A DNA stretch of 64,000 bases from Auanema rhodensis (lineage: Eukaryota; Nematoda; Chromadorea; Rhabditida; Rhabditidae): positions 13,293,767 through 13,357,766 of the forward strand of contig OZ059898.1 in NCBI GenBank assembly GCA_964057225.1, written 5' to 3'. Position 1 is the stretch's first letter. Every line of letters begins with the position of its first letter. Under the pieces are notes generated by a model that ran no database searches, was not told the origin of the DNA, and saw only the letters and a program-made list of their open reading frames with translations. Shown one piece after another: positions 38,801 through 51,853 of the stretch. A program made the position numbers and the translations under genes.

Positions 38801-39635
38801 TCTTTATTCAAAGTAAAAAAAAGAAAAAAGTAAGAAAAATGGTCGATAAAAGGACTATTGATGTATTGAAAAACCTTTTTTTCTCTTATAAATTATATTT
38901 GTAAGACAGTGCTTGAAAAGAAAGTACAGATTCATAGCTAAACATCATACTACATGCTCAATTGACAGTTTTGTTTCAAAAACTTATATACAAAGTAAAA
39001 ATAATTTTTTTTTCTTCCAAATAATAATTGAATTATAGTACAATGTTTGAAGCTGAAAATATAAAAACATTGAGTTCAAATTTGAAAAAGGAACCTTTAA
39101 AGTACTAAGAATGACATAGAAGTTATGCATAAAGTATAATATATTTAATATTATATACATATAAATATATAAATATATAGATATATATATATAATAATTT
39201 AAAATAAATTAATTAAAATAGTAATGGTACATATAGATCAAACACTTGTTATTTTTACTTTGAGCTTTCTTTAGATTAAAATTGAGTTTTCATTTCTGTT
39301 GATAGTTTGTCTCCAATATAATATTTGATATTTTTTATAAAAATATCGTTAAAATTCAACTATATACTATATAGTATAGTATAGTATAGTATAGTATAAT
39401 ATATACTCATATACATATGTATAGTTTAATTTTTCTTTTTTTTTCTTTAGCCATAGTGCTGAGCATTGAATTGTGTGTGGACGTCTTTTGTCAACATCTA
39501 TTCAGATACTTCTAGTGATGCTATGTAGCATTTGTTACTAGCTATTGCTACTGAAGCTTCAGAATAGACCTTTGACATCTTTCTTTACTCATCTTCATCA
39601 GCGGATTATATCATTTGGCAAGAAACAGAAGAAGT

Positions 39636-39688
39636 AGTAGTAGTAGTTGTTGTAGTAGTAGTAGGAGGAGGAGGAGGAGGAGGAGGGC
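39636..39688. repeat. TAG/GGA trinucleotide repeats
   Basis: Adjacent TAG-type and AGG-type trinucleotide runs (GTAGTAGTAG, then AGGAGGAGG) on the plus strand. Confidence 0.85.
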
Positions 39689-40742
39689 TACCATGACCAC
39701 TACTCGTTGTTGAACTTCCTTCTCCTTTCTACAGCTATAGACTTTCATCTCGGACGTCTTTTTGTCTTTTTTATCTAAACTAATCATTTAGTTTTTTTCC
39801 TCTTTTTTGTCTTTTTTGTGTGCTTCATTCGTTGTGTGGTCCTTTTTTTCTGAACAGGCATAGCCCAGAGATGAATTGCCAAAAACAGCATAATTCAGTG
39901 AGTGTTGAAAAGGAATGACAAGAGTCTAAAACTAAGCTAAAGAAGACTTTTTGAGGCTTTAGATATATATTTTTAGAATACTCAATATACTAGCATCACA
40001 ATAAAAGTTTAAAAAAAATGTGTACGAAAGATAGGATATCGAGAGAAAATAGAAAGTAAACGTGATGAAAATTGAAAATTATAAATAAAATAGACGGAAC
40101 GAAGACATGAAATAGACACACATGCCACAGAAAACGACAGAGAGTTGCTAGCAAAGTTAGAATAGAAGATCGGAGCAAAGGATGGAGAGAAAATAATAAA
40201 TAAACAAACAAACAAACAAACAAACAAATAAATGAAAATGACAAATACATGCATATGTGAAGAAAACAATGTAAAAAGTGGACATAATTATTCATAGTAT
40301 CGTTTAATCTTCTGAATAGTTTAATGGAATAATATGGTTAAATAAAGAGTAAATGAATAATTCTGCATACTATTTCATAGCATTTTCGTATGTTTTCTAG
40401 CTTCTGTGCTATACCTCAGAAGTAGTTAGTAGATATAGATGTAATACGTGAAGTTGAATAGCTCAAAATCTAAGCTGAATCAATGTTATTTTGGAAATAA
40501 GGTCGAAGAACTTAAAGTTCTTTTGGAAAATAATAGTTAGTTTATATCTGTGCTGATTAAATAATCATGAGATAGAGGAGGAGAAGATGGATGAGAGAAA
40601 TGCCTGTAGCCGAAGCCTATTCGCTTTCTAAAAAATGTTTTCACAGAGCGGATTGAATAGAAGATAATATCCTATATAACATACTTAACGAATGCGAACA
40701 TTTCCCTTCGTGCAATGCATTTTCAAAGTTGAAACTTTGTAG

Positions 40743-40745
<3 letters not shown>

Positions 40746-40820
<75 letters not shown>
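40746..40820. repeat. (CT)n microsatellite
   Basis: About 75 bases of CT dinucleotides with one interruption. Confidence 0.95.
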
Positions 40821-40823
<3 letters not shown>

Positions 40824-41403
40824 CTTAGTTCGTTCAATGTCTTATCCTTATCCAATGACTTTATTCTTTTTCATTATAATTATTGTATATTTAGATAAAT
40901 TGAATTTCATATTTTATAAATATTTTTAAAATATACTCCTTCTACTAATCTCGCTTCATCGTATGAACTCCCCAAGCAGCAAGCATTTCAAGCAGACTCA
41001 ATTGGATAACAATAACAAGGAAAATACGAAATATGGCTAGGTAAGAGAAAGAAAAGCAGATAAAGCAAAGCAGAAAACGAGAAAGTATGTCAGGGTTAGT
41101 CAAAAAAAAAATTCCAAAGGTGACAAGTTAAATAAGTGTAAATGTGACATTGAAAAAAGCATGAGGAATAACGTACAACAGCATGAAAACGAGCTAAGAA
41201 ATGGCTCGCATGTAGGGACAGCACATACACAGCAGTAGTCGTAGCAGTAGCATTAGCAATAGCAGCAGTAGCATGATAATTTCGAGAAGCAGTTTTCCTC
41301 AAAAAGAATAGAGAAAAAGATCCTGATATATCAGAATTGGATTTTTGATCTTCTTAAATTATAGAGATTTATAGCAGGAGAATAACTAGCATATACTAAA
41401 TGT

Positions 41404-41407
<4 letters not shown>

Positions 41408-41462
<55 letters not shown>
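41408..41462. repeat. (GA)n microsatellite
   Basis: About 55 bases of pure GA repeat on the plus strand. Confidence 0.95.
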
Positions 41463-41466
<4 letters not shown>

Positions 41467-42859
41467 AGTTATAAAATGAGTTGGATAGCATGATTAAGTA
41501 CCTCTGAACAGCTGAAATGCCATGACGGAGAGAATGGAATAAGGAAGGGGGGGGAGTACAAATTTAAAAAAGTTATATAAGCTTTTACACATTTTGAAGC
41601 GACGTTATGGCGTTGAAAAAAGGAAATTCGTTATTTCGTGTCAAAAGGGCAGTCAAAGTTACATATTATGTTTATATATTATATACTATATATATATAAT
41701 ATCTATAGATATGATGATGATGATGAAGAATAATAAAATAATTATTTAAATAACTTTAAAATTGAAAAATTAAAAGCAATTTTAGCTTGTTATTCAACTT
41801 TCCAGCTAATTATATATAGTATATACTATATATATAAACAGCATAATATATATATTTAAATAAACAAAACAATATTCATGAGTAATAGCTTACAGAGCTT
41901 TCTTTTTTCCTTCTGTGTTACTGACAAAAGGCTTTCCTTAGATTTCTTTTTTTCAAAAATTGCTATGTTAAATGGTTAAAAGTAGAAATTTTGATAAAGA
42001 ATTTTAGTTTTTTTTGTATTTATATTTTCAAAATATGAATAGTAAATGACAATGTGCGAAAAAGATATGTCAATATAGCCACCCATTAGTATGGAAATTG
42101 TAACAAAATACGAATAAATCGCTTAATATGGCAGGCAGGTTCTTTTTTTGACAAAAAGAAAACAACAATATAAACAAAACATAAGCAGAGATTTTTTTTT
42201 TGTTAATAAGAAGAAATATACGAGGTAGTTTATATGCATAAACGACTATTATTTTTATTTTTTTGAATAAAAAATAAAAAATAAAATAAAAGTTTGTTGG
42301 AAAGTATATTCGTATATCAGATTTTCTATACAATCTTCCAGATTTGTATTACTATAGGCTAAGCTTGACCAAATTCAATATGAGAAAAGCTTGTTGGAAC
42401 AAAGAGAGGAACATATGAGATTGGACAGAAGTCTCTTTGATACGATTTGGAACACTATTTTTTATTTTCGAAAAGAAAATGAAGGAGAACAAGTATAATA
42501 TGACAGATTTAACGATTTTTGAAAGAAAATTTGTAGTAAAACTTCTTATAAACTGCAAATCGTTTTAGTTAAGATATGCAAAACAAAAGGAGGAGCTGTA
42601 TGTTTACTAATTCGTCTAATTCATCAAAGTTGGAACAAATAAAAAACCTAAATTGAAAGAATAAATAAATAAGCAACGAAGAAAAAAAAGGAAATATGAA
42701 GCTCAGCATGGTATATAGTAGGTTGTGTAGTCTTTGGATATATCTTTTCTTTTTTCGGGAATAAACGCTCCTGCTATTAGGAAAACTCAAAAGATTGATT
42801 CATGTTGTCCTGCTTCATAGAAGTCAGAACTGACATCACGAGCTGTGTGCTTGAGCTTC

Positions 42860-42915
42860 TGGTGGTAGTGGTAGTGGTGGTGGTGTTGGTGGTGATGATG
42901 ATAATGGCGGTGGTG
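42860..42915. repeat. GGT/GAT trinucleotide repeats
   Basis: Runs of GGTGGTAGTGG and GATGATGAT type, close to the next GA tract. Confidence 0.8.
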
Positions 42916-42955
42916 TAGCCATTCGGAGAAACAACAGAAATGGTAGGAGAGTGAG

Positions 42956-42957
<2 letters not shown>

Positions 42958-43027
<70 letters not shown>
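42958..43027. repeat. (GA)n microsatellite
   Basis: About 68 bases of pure GA repeat on the plus strand. Confidence 0.95.
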
Positions 43028-43030
<3 letters not shown>

Positions 43031-43624
43031 GAAAGATATTGAACTCTAGAAGATTGACGACAGCAATAATGTAAACAAGAACTATAAAGAGAAATATGGT
43101 GGGCATTTATCAGTTTTTTTTCTGATCTGTGTTTCTTCTTCTTTTGTACTTAATGAAGAGAAAAAGCTTTTTATAACTAAATAATTTGTAAAGATAGCAG
43201 CAGAGTGCTGGTTGGATACATATATCAAAGCCGTTTGTATTATTTATAAGAGAACTTGTTGATAAAATATATATTTTGAAATGACAAAGAATATATTTAT
43301 CATGGAAAAATTATAAAATGATTCAGATTACAATAGAGAAAAGACATTTTTGCTTTTAGTATGAAATCGAAAATGGATTAAGCCTTGATGACTACTGGAA
43401 GTTGCTTCCGGTTGCAATAGAACATGAATTTCGTGCAAAGTCAGAATTGAAAGACAAAGAGCAAGACGAAAGTTTGAATTGATTACATCTTGTAGAAGAA
43501 CATGAACATTACAGCTTTTTTTAAACCAAAAGAAGAAGAAAATGATATTACTATTTCATTTTCTGTATGCTTTCCTTCCATTCAGAAAGCATCTATGGCA
43601 AAGTGACTGAGAATTCATTTGGAT

Positions 43625-43660
43625 GTCGTTGTCGTCGTCGTCGTTGTCGTCTCTGTCGTG
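43625..43660. repeat. GTC trinucleotide repeats
   Basis: GTCGTCGTCGTC-type run with TTG variants. A similar run occurs at about 48598-48640. Confidence 0.8.
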
Positions 43661-45248
43661 AAGCTTGACAACAGAGAAACTTCGTCGGACAAGTGAAGCA
43701 AGTATGTTCATTCAGCGCTCAACAAGACAACTCTTATATCTGAGACTTTTTTAAATAATTAAATGTAATTAACTAAGTGCTTTTTCTATAATTTGATCTA
43801 ACAAAATCAGAATATAAAATATTCTCGTAAAATAAAGGTTTTTCTTTCCTTTTTTCAAATACAATTTCTCTTATTTCATATATTCAAATTTTGACTTAAA
43901 TCAGTATAGAGAGACACAAGGAGACAGGGGGTGATGAGTGAAGGGAATGAAGAGGGGAAGAGAGTTTATAGATAAAAAACTTTTATTTCATTTCATATAT
44001 ATCTTTTCAGATTAAAACAAAAAATATTTAATTGAGGTGAGAGGTCAAACGAATACAAACCAGAATTAGTTGAACGGATATATGATGGAAAGCTGCACTT
44101 TCAACTCCATGTGCAGAACTTTCAGAGAGAGAAATATCAGTCACATAGTTCGTACCATAATGATCAGAAAGTTATTCTCTAGCTTTTAATTTTATTACAA
44201 GTAATATGGTGAAATTGAGTTAAAGAGAGCAATAGAGAAGTAGACAGAGGGAGAGAGCAATAGAGAAAGAGAGAGAGAGAGAGGTTTAGAGGGAAATCCA
44301 CACCATCGTTCACATAAGTAAAGAGGACGAACGTTAGCAAGAAATGAGACCAACCTTAAAGAAAAAATGAAATAAAGCTCGTAAATAATGGTAAACAGAT
44401 TATGAAGAATATTATAGAGCAAATAGAAAAAAGTAAGACAGACGAGAGAGACATAAGAAGGACGAAGAGCTTGGCTAACATTCGAACGCCTAGAAAAGAA
44501 CAACAGGATAACAGTAAGAAAACAACAAGAGCCAACAAGTGCCTTGGAAAATTCCAAAACCATAAGCATGTTAATATGGCAAAAAAGTTTTGTTCTTGAG
44601 ACTCTTATAGGAAACTGCAAAAGAATGAGATCGAAGTCAGTTAGATTTCACTTAGATACGTTCGTGTACTTTCTTTAAGCCTAGTGTTTCGATGACGTGG
44701 TTATGCAATTAGCCCTGAGGACTTGTGGTGTTAAGATCCTATGACTGGATGTAAAAAATTGTTGAAAAGCTAAATATGAACTTCGAAAAAGTTGTAATAG
44801 CATAGGAAAAGTAAGAAAAAAAACAAAAAAAGAATAGAGAAAAGTAAAAGAACATGATCTAGTGGAACATTAGATAGACAAATAACTGAAGTAGAGGTAA
44901 AGTTTGAGCTATTGAGCTGATCAAAAAAAGAAAAAGAAAAGAAACAAAAGGGATTTCTATAATGATATGAGGACAATGACGACAACGAGGACGACGACTA
45001 TGAAGAAAAGAAAAGAATCTAGAATAGTATATAACTTGAACAACATAAACTATATAGTATAACATATAAATATTATAAATATGTATATGAAAATCATAAT
45101 TTAAAAACTACATTTTGACTTTATTTATATTTTAATTATAATATTATAATTTGAAATTGGTTTTTGTATTGTTTTCATTTGATTCTTTGAGGATTAAGAG
45201 AGTGGGGGATGAATTTCGCATAAGCAATTGTTCTATTCTTATACTTCC

Positions 45249-45249
<1 letters not shown>

Positions 45250-45290
<41 letters not shown>

Positions 45291-45312
45291 ACATATATAT
45301 ATATATATAGTA
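45250..45312. repeat. (CT)n followed by (TA)n
   Basis: About 40 bases of CT dinucleotides passing into a TATATA run. Confidence 0.9.
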
Positions 45313-45889
45313 TATATGTATCTCCTTCTCTTTTCCCCTGTTTCTTAATGTGCGTCTTCTCTTTCATGATGGTCTTCCTTCTTCAGCTCTCTCGGCTAAT
45401 TCATAGATGATCTACAGCTGATTTGATATGATGTTCTATCTCTTGACAAATACAAATTTCATACAATAATTTGAATTATAACTAAAATACATTCAATTTC
45501 ATTATTAATATTCTAAAAATATAAAAGATTATATCTATTATGAGATATAATTAGAAATATTTAGAAATAATTAAATTTATTATAATTAATTGAATTATTA
45601 ATTTATGCTATCTGAAAATTTTCCCAATATTCAGTTGTATAATAATTTGAGATTAAGTAAATAGGTTTGATTTTCTCAAAAATAAAGAAAAACAATTCAT
45701 CTTCTCACTTGATGATGTAAGAATCTGAAATCTCTGATGACATCCATCTGTTGTTGTTCATGGTATAACAACATCATCATCAGCACATCCTCACAATTAT
45801 CATTCAATTTCATGACTTCTATAACAGGTAATACAGAAATTAAAAGAATTAAAACAGATAGAAAGTGATGAAAAAATCAAGAAAGAAAG

Positions 45890-45996
45890 TCAGAGAGATA
45901 TATATAGAGAGAGATAGATATAGAGAGAGAGAAAGAGAGAGATATATAGAAAGAGAGAAAGAGAGAGAGATATAGAGAGAGAGAGAGAAAAAGAGA
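45890..45996. repeat. (GA)n/GATA compound repeat
   Basis: About 100 bases of GA repeats with interspersed GATATA units on the plus strand. Confidence 0.9.
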
Positions 45997-46681
45997 TACA
46001 AGAGGAAAAGGGTGGATAACTCAACAAAGCAACACAAACGACAGGACTTTTATATTTGAGAGAATGTTTTCATTAATATCCCAAAAAAACAATAAAATAA
46101 ATATGAAAATAAAGCTGCAAATAGTCAACTTAAATATTAAATGATCCTTTTTTGTAATCTTGATTTTCAGGAAATCCGGTTGAGCAGCCATCATCGGTAG
46201 CAATGTACGTGAAAAGCAGGAAAACGGAAACTGACAGACATTCCGAAAATCATTTGTTTTCTATCTGTTTCCTAAGCATTCAATGCTTCTTCAAAGCTTC
46301 TGTTCTAAGCGTTAAAGGCAGAAAGAAAAGAAAGAAAAGAAAAAAAAGCTATTTTGTTAGTTTCAAAAAAAGGTAAGAAATACTCAAAAAAAACAGGAAA
46401 ACAAATAAAAAAAATAAATATATGTGTTATATGATATAAGATATGAATATGTTTTCTTTCTTCTCTTTTTGTTTAAGAACAAAGCTGACAAAGCTGAGAA
46501 GACTAGAAGAATCTGAAAGTATTTTAGAATAAGAACTATGTGCAACCGTGGTCGTTTGAATGATTGAGACAAGAATGAAATTTTCATAGATTAGCAGTTT
46601 ACGTGAAAATTGAACGTGAAACAAGACAAGTACGTGTACGTGAATTACGTGAAATATGTAATTTTGAAACATAATGACAAA

Positions 46682-46736
46682 ATGTTATTAGCTAACTATA
46701 AATAAATAAATATAAATAGTTAGCTAATAATAACAT
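46682..46736. repeat. Inverted repeat / hairpin
   Basis: Left arm 46682-46699 and right arm 46716-46736 are reverse complements (TATTAGCTAACTAT core of 14 perfect pairs, then a 3-base bulge and further pairing), with a 16-base AT-rich loop. It could be a small hairpin element or cruciform. Confidence 0.75.
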
Positions 46737-49700
46737 AATATTATAACTTTTTCATTTATTTTTCATTTAAATATGTACATATATATGTATAAAACAATAA
46801 CAACTAAATAAACTATTAAAAAAAAAGAAAAAATAATATTGTTTGAGAATTTTTTTTATAAAATCCTAACGGGAAATGAGTGGAATGCTTATAATGGATA
46901 TAACCGTTTGAAACTTCATCAAGGAATAATTACAGATGGAAATGACTTCTACTGGACACATCAAAGGGCATTTGGCCATCGTGAGAAAGAGATTGAAGAA
47001 GATGATTCGTCAAATTACAAAGCTGTTTCTTTCCGGGTTTTTTGTTCTGTATTGGAAATTGGAAACTCACAAAGCTTTTTACTCGTACCAGTTTATTCAT
47101 TGTTTCTATATGCCTCATATGGATCAAATTTCGTATTTCTTATTTTTTTGCTTCAAAAATCATTCCCGTTTTTTATAAAGAAAATATATATATAGATATA
47201 TATAGATAGATATATAATATTATATATATACTGTTTGATGATTCTTGGAATCAACACTTATAAAATAATTTTTTTGGACAAAAATATAAGATATATAGCT
47301 ATAGTTATAGGCAATCATGAAAAAAAAGAGAAAAAATTAAAGCTCTTCAGAGAAAAAAATATTGAAGTTTGGAGGGAAAAATTGAAAGAAATGTTTAGAG
47401 AGAGATATAGATGGTAAGAGATGAATGTGCGGAAAGAGAAAGAGAGATAACCATTCCTGACCGAAATCATAAACGCCATAATTTCCGGAAAAAATGGAGA
47501 GAAGAATCAATCTCTTGGAAAATGTTTGCAAATAAAAAAAAAGATTTTCAATTTTTCAGTACAATTTCGCGTAAAGTTTGTTGTGTGTTTCTAACTTTTT
47601 CATAAACTGATGTTCAACTTGAATTAGTTTAGTCCCTACTGAACAGTAGTCAAAGTTGAAATATATTTTTGTCCCCCGAACATGTCTAAAAGCATTTTTG
47701 AACGAATTCGTTGTAATTAGTCAATACTGCTTACTCCAAAACTTATAGAAATTGTAAGAATGTGCTGCATCTCGTTCATAAGCACAAAAAAAACTCGTAA
47801 AGGCGTTGGGAAAAGGAAAAAGATACTCAGAATGATGGCATTTGTATTGATGCACTTATATCTCCTGAATTGCTGAAGCCTCTACGAACTTTGTCGCCGA
47901 GTATCTTTTCTTTTTTTTTGTTTGAGTTGGTGTGGTCTTTTAAGTTTCAAACACCGGAAGTAGTTAATGATTTGCTTTTGTGTTTTTGAGTTAAGCCTGC
48001 AAGATAACTAGTTCAGCCGACTTTTCTTTCTCATATTTTCATAATCAAAAGTAGTAGGCTTCCAATAGAACTTCTAGAGTTTTCTTGCTTCTATGTCAAG
48101 TTCTTCTTCATCAAATTCCTTTGTTGAGATTCAATTTGAATGACAAGGATTGTGATTGTATTTTCTAATACCAAAGTAAAGATTAGAGTAAAGATTCTGT
48201 ACTGATGCTGTTGATAGTGGCGCTGAAGCCGGGAGCAGCAAGCCCCAAAAAGTAGTTGTAAACTTGATTCTAATTTTCATAAAACAATATTGCTCGTCAA
48301 CTGTAAGTAAGAAAGAAGGATTTCTTTTCAATTTTTTTTATTTTCTTTTTGTTCGATTTAACTATTTAAACATATATGATATTTGTTTTTTTCAGTCAAT
48401 TTTTGCAACAAAAAAAAGCGGATATTCATAATGACGGACGGAAACTTTTTTGTCTTTCAAGCTTATTTTGGAAATAACATCATAATTCCAGGCTATTACT
48501 GTTAAATAAATAAATATATATATATATAGAGAGATATTTATGCCAGTATTTACATATATCTCTGAGGTAGTGACATGATGGGCTTTCAGCCAACGTTGTC
48601 GTTGCCGTCGTCGTTGCCTTCGTTATCTTCGTCGCCATTTTTCAAGTTCAAAGTCAGTTCGTACTTCATTTAGCCAATAACCGTCATCAAAAATACTTTT
48701 TTTATTCTTCTATCTTTTGTCTAAGATGTGAAGCTTACTTTGAAAGTTTAAAATGCATTCATTCGTTGGACGATTACGACAACGACTTAGTCTGATCTTA
48801 TCAGAGCACATGCTTATTCCTTCTGTACTCACGTCAAATGACAGCCTTCCAACTACTTTTTTTGTCAGCAATAGAAAAGGAAGCTCTACATTAAGCCGAA
48901 GGCGGATCTATTTTTTCAATTTCAATTTATTTTTGCCGGAAACAAAGAATATTACATGAAAACTTGCCATCATACTACTCATAATTTCAATTTTTTAATC
49001 TTGAAACTAGCATTCTCGAATGACTGGATGTTCTTACGACGTATATCTTCTTTACCAGTAGTCCCTTCTCATCTGTTCATACCACCAGTAACGCTACTCG
49101 AAAGGTCGTTTCAGATCATTTTCGAAAATTATTTTGAATATCCTAGTATGCATTAGTCGTACATCTAACGAATTTTGATCTTCAACAATAGAAATGATCA
49201 GCATATTTTACTAATTTTATAATCAACTTGTCAAATAGTGAGCTGTTACTATGTGGAGCAGTACAACATTTCAATTATCTCAGCTGAATACAAAGTATTT
49301 CGGCAGTTTTTGCCTTGTGATCTCGCTATTTAACTTCATTGCGACCCTTCTTTCCTGTCTTTCATTCCCTCCCTTCCTTCCCTCCTCCCTTTCTCACTCA
49401 CTTCACATTCCATTTCATCTTCTCCCCTATCTATGAGCCAGGTTAATCATTTCCTATTCTTTAAAAATGCTTTGATGAATGTATGTATGTAGATGTTGAT
49501 GTACGCGTGTTGACCACACGCCGTCCATTCGAATGTCTGTCCATCTTTCTGCCAAATGCCACTGACTGCACTACCTCAAATTCTAATGAAGAGACATATG
49601 TGACGAATGAAATTCTCAAACTCAGACGACGTCCCAATCATCTGTTATGAGCTGTAGTACATTGCTATTTCATCGTTTCAACATCTTCACACATAGTATT

Positions 49701-50188
49701 CTTGAAACAAGTAGAGTAAGCCTTAAGACTATAATAGGCAGAAGTTTCATCATCTTCCATCAACAATATACTTTTGAGCTTCGGCTTCTTCCAGTACCGC
49801 CGCCAACTACAAGTTTAGAACAAATTTTTAAGTATTATATAAGTATTATCCATGCACATATAATGTTTTTCATCTTGCATTGTAAATTCAAAAACTACTC
49901 AGAATTCATGTATCTTCTTCAATTACAAGAGAAAGAAGTATAGAGAAGGAGAGTAACGACGAACAAACGACATTATTATTTTTTTTTCGCTCTTCTAGAC
50001 GAAAGCTTTTAGATTTTTCAATTTTTCAGATCAAATTAACAACTTCAAATCATTTTTTATCTTTTACTTGTATATAAATATAGTTTTCTTTCTTTAACTT
50101 CTTAATTATTTTTTCGATTATCGTAACATTTCAACTTCTTTCATTCAATTTGTACTTCTTACACCCTTTTTCTCAATTCCTTCACTTC

Positions 50189-50189
<1 letters not shown>

Positions 50190-50264
<75 letters not shown>
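50190..50264. repeat. (CT)n microsatellite upstream of the neuropeptide gene
   Basis: About 73 bases of CT repeat ending about 47 bases before the neuropeptide-like ATG. Confidence 0.95.
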
Positions 50265-50267
<3 letters not shown>

Positions 50268-50310
50268 TCCTTCCTTGTTGGACTCAATTTTCTCTTGATT
50301 AAGGTATACA

Positions 50311-50852
50311 ATGCATTTTTCTGCTTTTACAACACTTATCTTCCTTCTTTCAACAGTTCTGATATCATTTGCCATACCATTTGATAACCAGATGAGTTTG
50401 GATAAAACAGAAATAGGTAAGCAACTTGTTATAACTTTTCAACTTTTTTTATGAAATTTGTCTATTTTAGGAATGCAATTGCCTGATCTTTTGTCACCTC
50501 TTCCACAAAAAAGACGAATTGGTATGACAATTTAAACTTCTTTTCTCTAACTTTTTCTTAACTTCACTTTTGATTTGCAAAAAAAAAGAAGATAATTAAA
50601 ATTGAAACGAAGTACGCTTAAATGAAATGAGCTCATTCTTTGGTTAAACCTGATGGTAAACACTTTTTCTGAAAACTATTTAACCATCTTTTCACTTTTC
50701 AAAGAACAAAAATATAATTTAAATTAGATTGAAGCTTAAACTTAAGTTTAACGGATACTAAGCTTATGCTTGTTGTAGGCATGCGATTACCTAACATCAT
50801 CTACCTTCGTGGCGATCATTCCGCAGAAAAAAAGTTCAGTCGTTGGGAATAG
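50311..50852 (+). CDS. Neuropeptide-like precursor, 76 aa
   Basis: Three exons: 50311-50416, 50471-50521, 50779-50852, all in phase. Residues 1-21 (MHFSAFTTLIFLLSTVLISF...) form a strong signal peptide. After a short spacer (IPFDNQMSLDKTEI), exons 2 and 3 each start with the same kind of unit: GMQLPDLLSPLPQ, then KRR (a dibasic-type cleavage site), then IGMRLPNIIYL followed by Arg-Gly and a second basic pair (EKK) near the end. Two related GM(Q/R)LP(D/N) peptides on separate exons, separated by convertase sites, are the hallmark of a neuropeptide precursor. I cannot match it with certainty to a named NLP family. AATAAA lies at about 50905, 50 bases after the stop. It stands alone at the edge of the gene desert. 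Confidence 0.8.
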
Positions 50853-50904
50853 ATACGTTATGGAATGGCAAATCTTCATTCTATGTTTCATCTTATTCTT
50901 ACCA

Positions 50905-50910
50905 AATAAA
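50905..50910 (+). terminator. Poly(A) signal AATAAA of the neuropeptide gene
   Basis: AATAAA about 50 bases after the stop codon. Confidence 0.6.
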
Positions 50911-51122
50911 TATTTTAATTTTATTAAAAGGAAAAAACTTGATATAAAGAGAGAAAGATAGAGAGAAAGGGGGGAGGGAGAGAGAGATATATATAGGAAG
51001 AAAAGGAGAGAAAGGAGAAAAAAAGAGATTATAACATTGAATAAACAAAAAACAAATTTGAAAGAAATTATTTTATTTCATAAATATTAATAACAGTCAG
51101 TACTTCTACTTCCTATTCGCCT

Positions 51123-51123
51123 A

Positions 51124-51176
<53 letters not shown>
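51123..51176. repeat. (CT)n microsatellite
   Basis: About 52 bases of CT repeat with one CTGT interruption. Confidence 0.9.
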
Positions 51177-51805
51177 AACTACTGCAACTACTAGTACTAC
51201 AACCAATCCACTAACAACTAATCATTCTATACAAATTTTGTTATTTATTGCTTCCAAAATAAAAAAAAAAAGAAGAAAAAAAGAGTTTTTCTTCATTATT
51301 GTTGGTTTTTATTTGGATTTATGTGGTGATATCTATATATATTATATTAATATTAATCATAAATAAAAAATACAGATATTCATTCGATCATCACATATGC
51401 ATGATATTGTATTTTTTGGGAACTGATAGCTTTTTTTTTTTTGGAGCAATTGTTATGATTCTATGTGGACGATGGACGATGATGATGATGATCTGATGGA
51501 AATATGGAAATTTCATGTACAATCATTATACTTATGATATTGATATTCATGATTACAATCATCATGATATACGTCATTTATAAACCAAACAATGATCTGG
51601 AATGTTTCTAACTTCAAGGAAATAATGTATGTATTGGGTACAATCACTAACAACAACAACAACAACAACTAGTACCGTTGTACAAAGTTTTTCCTTAATC
51701 TCCCTTCATGGTATTACCCAATCTGAAAGTAATATTTTTTTTCTTTTGTGGTATTTCAATTGATTAGGAAAATGCTTTTGATTATGCTTTAACCTTATGC
51801 TCCCT

Positions 51806-51809
<4 letters not shown>

Positions 51810-51850
<41 letters not shown>
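51810..51850. repeat. (GA)n microsatellite
   Basis: About 40 bases of pure GA repeat on the plus strand. Confidence 0.95.

Positions 51851-51853
<3 letters not shown>

Larger units (their letters stand above)
31759..50310. other. 18.5 kb gene desert rich in simple repeats
   Basis: No gene supported. Longest ORFs are products of GA/CT or A/T tracts and lack splice structure. Repeats include (GA)n at about 32263-32320, 34575-34617, 35416-35457, 35779-35808 and 36470-36521; CT-rich 38700-38810; TATAG repeats at 39372-39402; AAAC repeats at 40199-40229; and the large tracts listed separately. The region separates two divergent genes, the synaptotagmin-like gene (minus) and the neuropeptide gene (plus), and may hold long neuronal control regions or non-coding first exons. 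Confidence 0.5.

Noticed and set aside
46839-47195. 118-residue frame (contains NAYNGYNRLKLHQG)
   Set aside because: It overlaps other frames on both strands, ends in a hydrophobic AT-derived tail, and shows no splice context.
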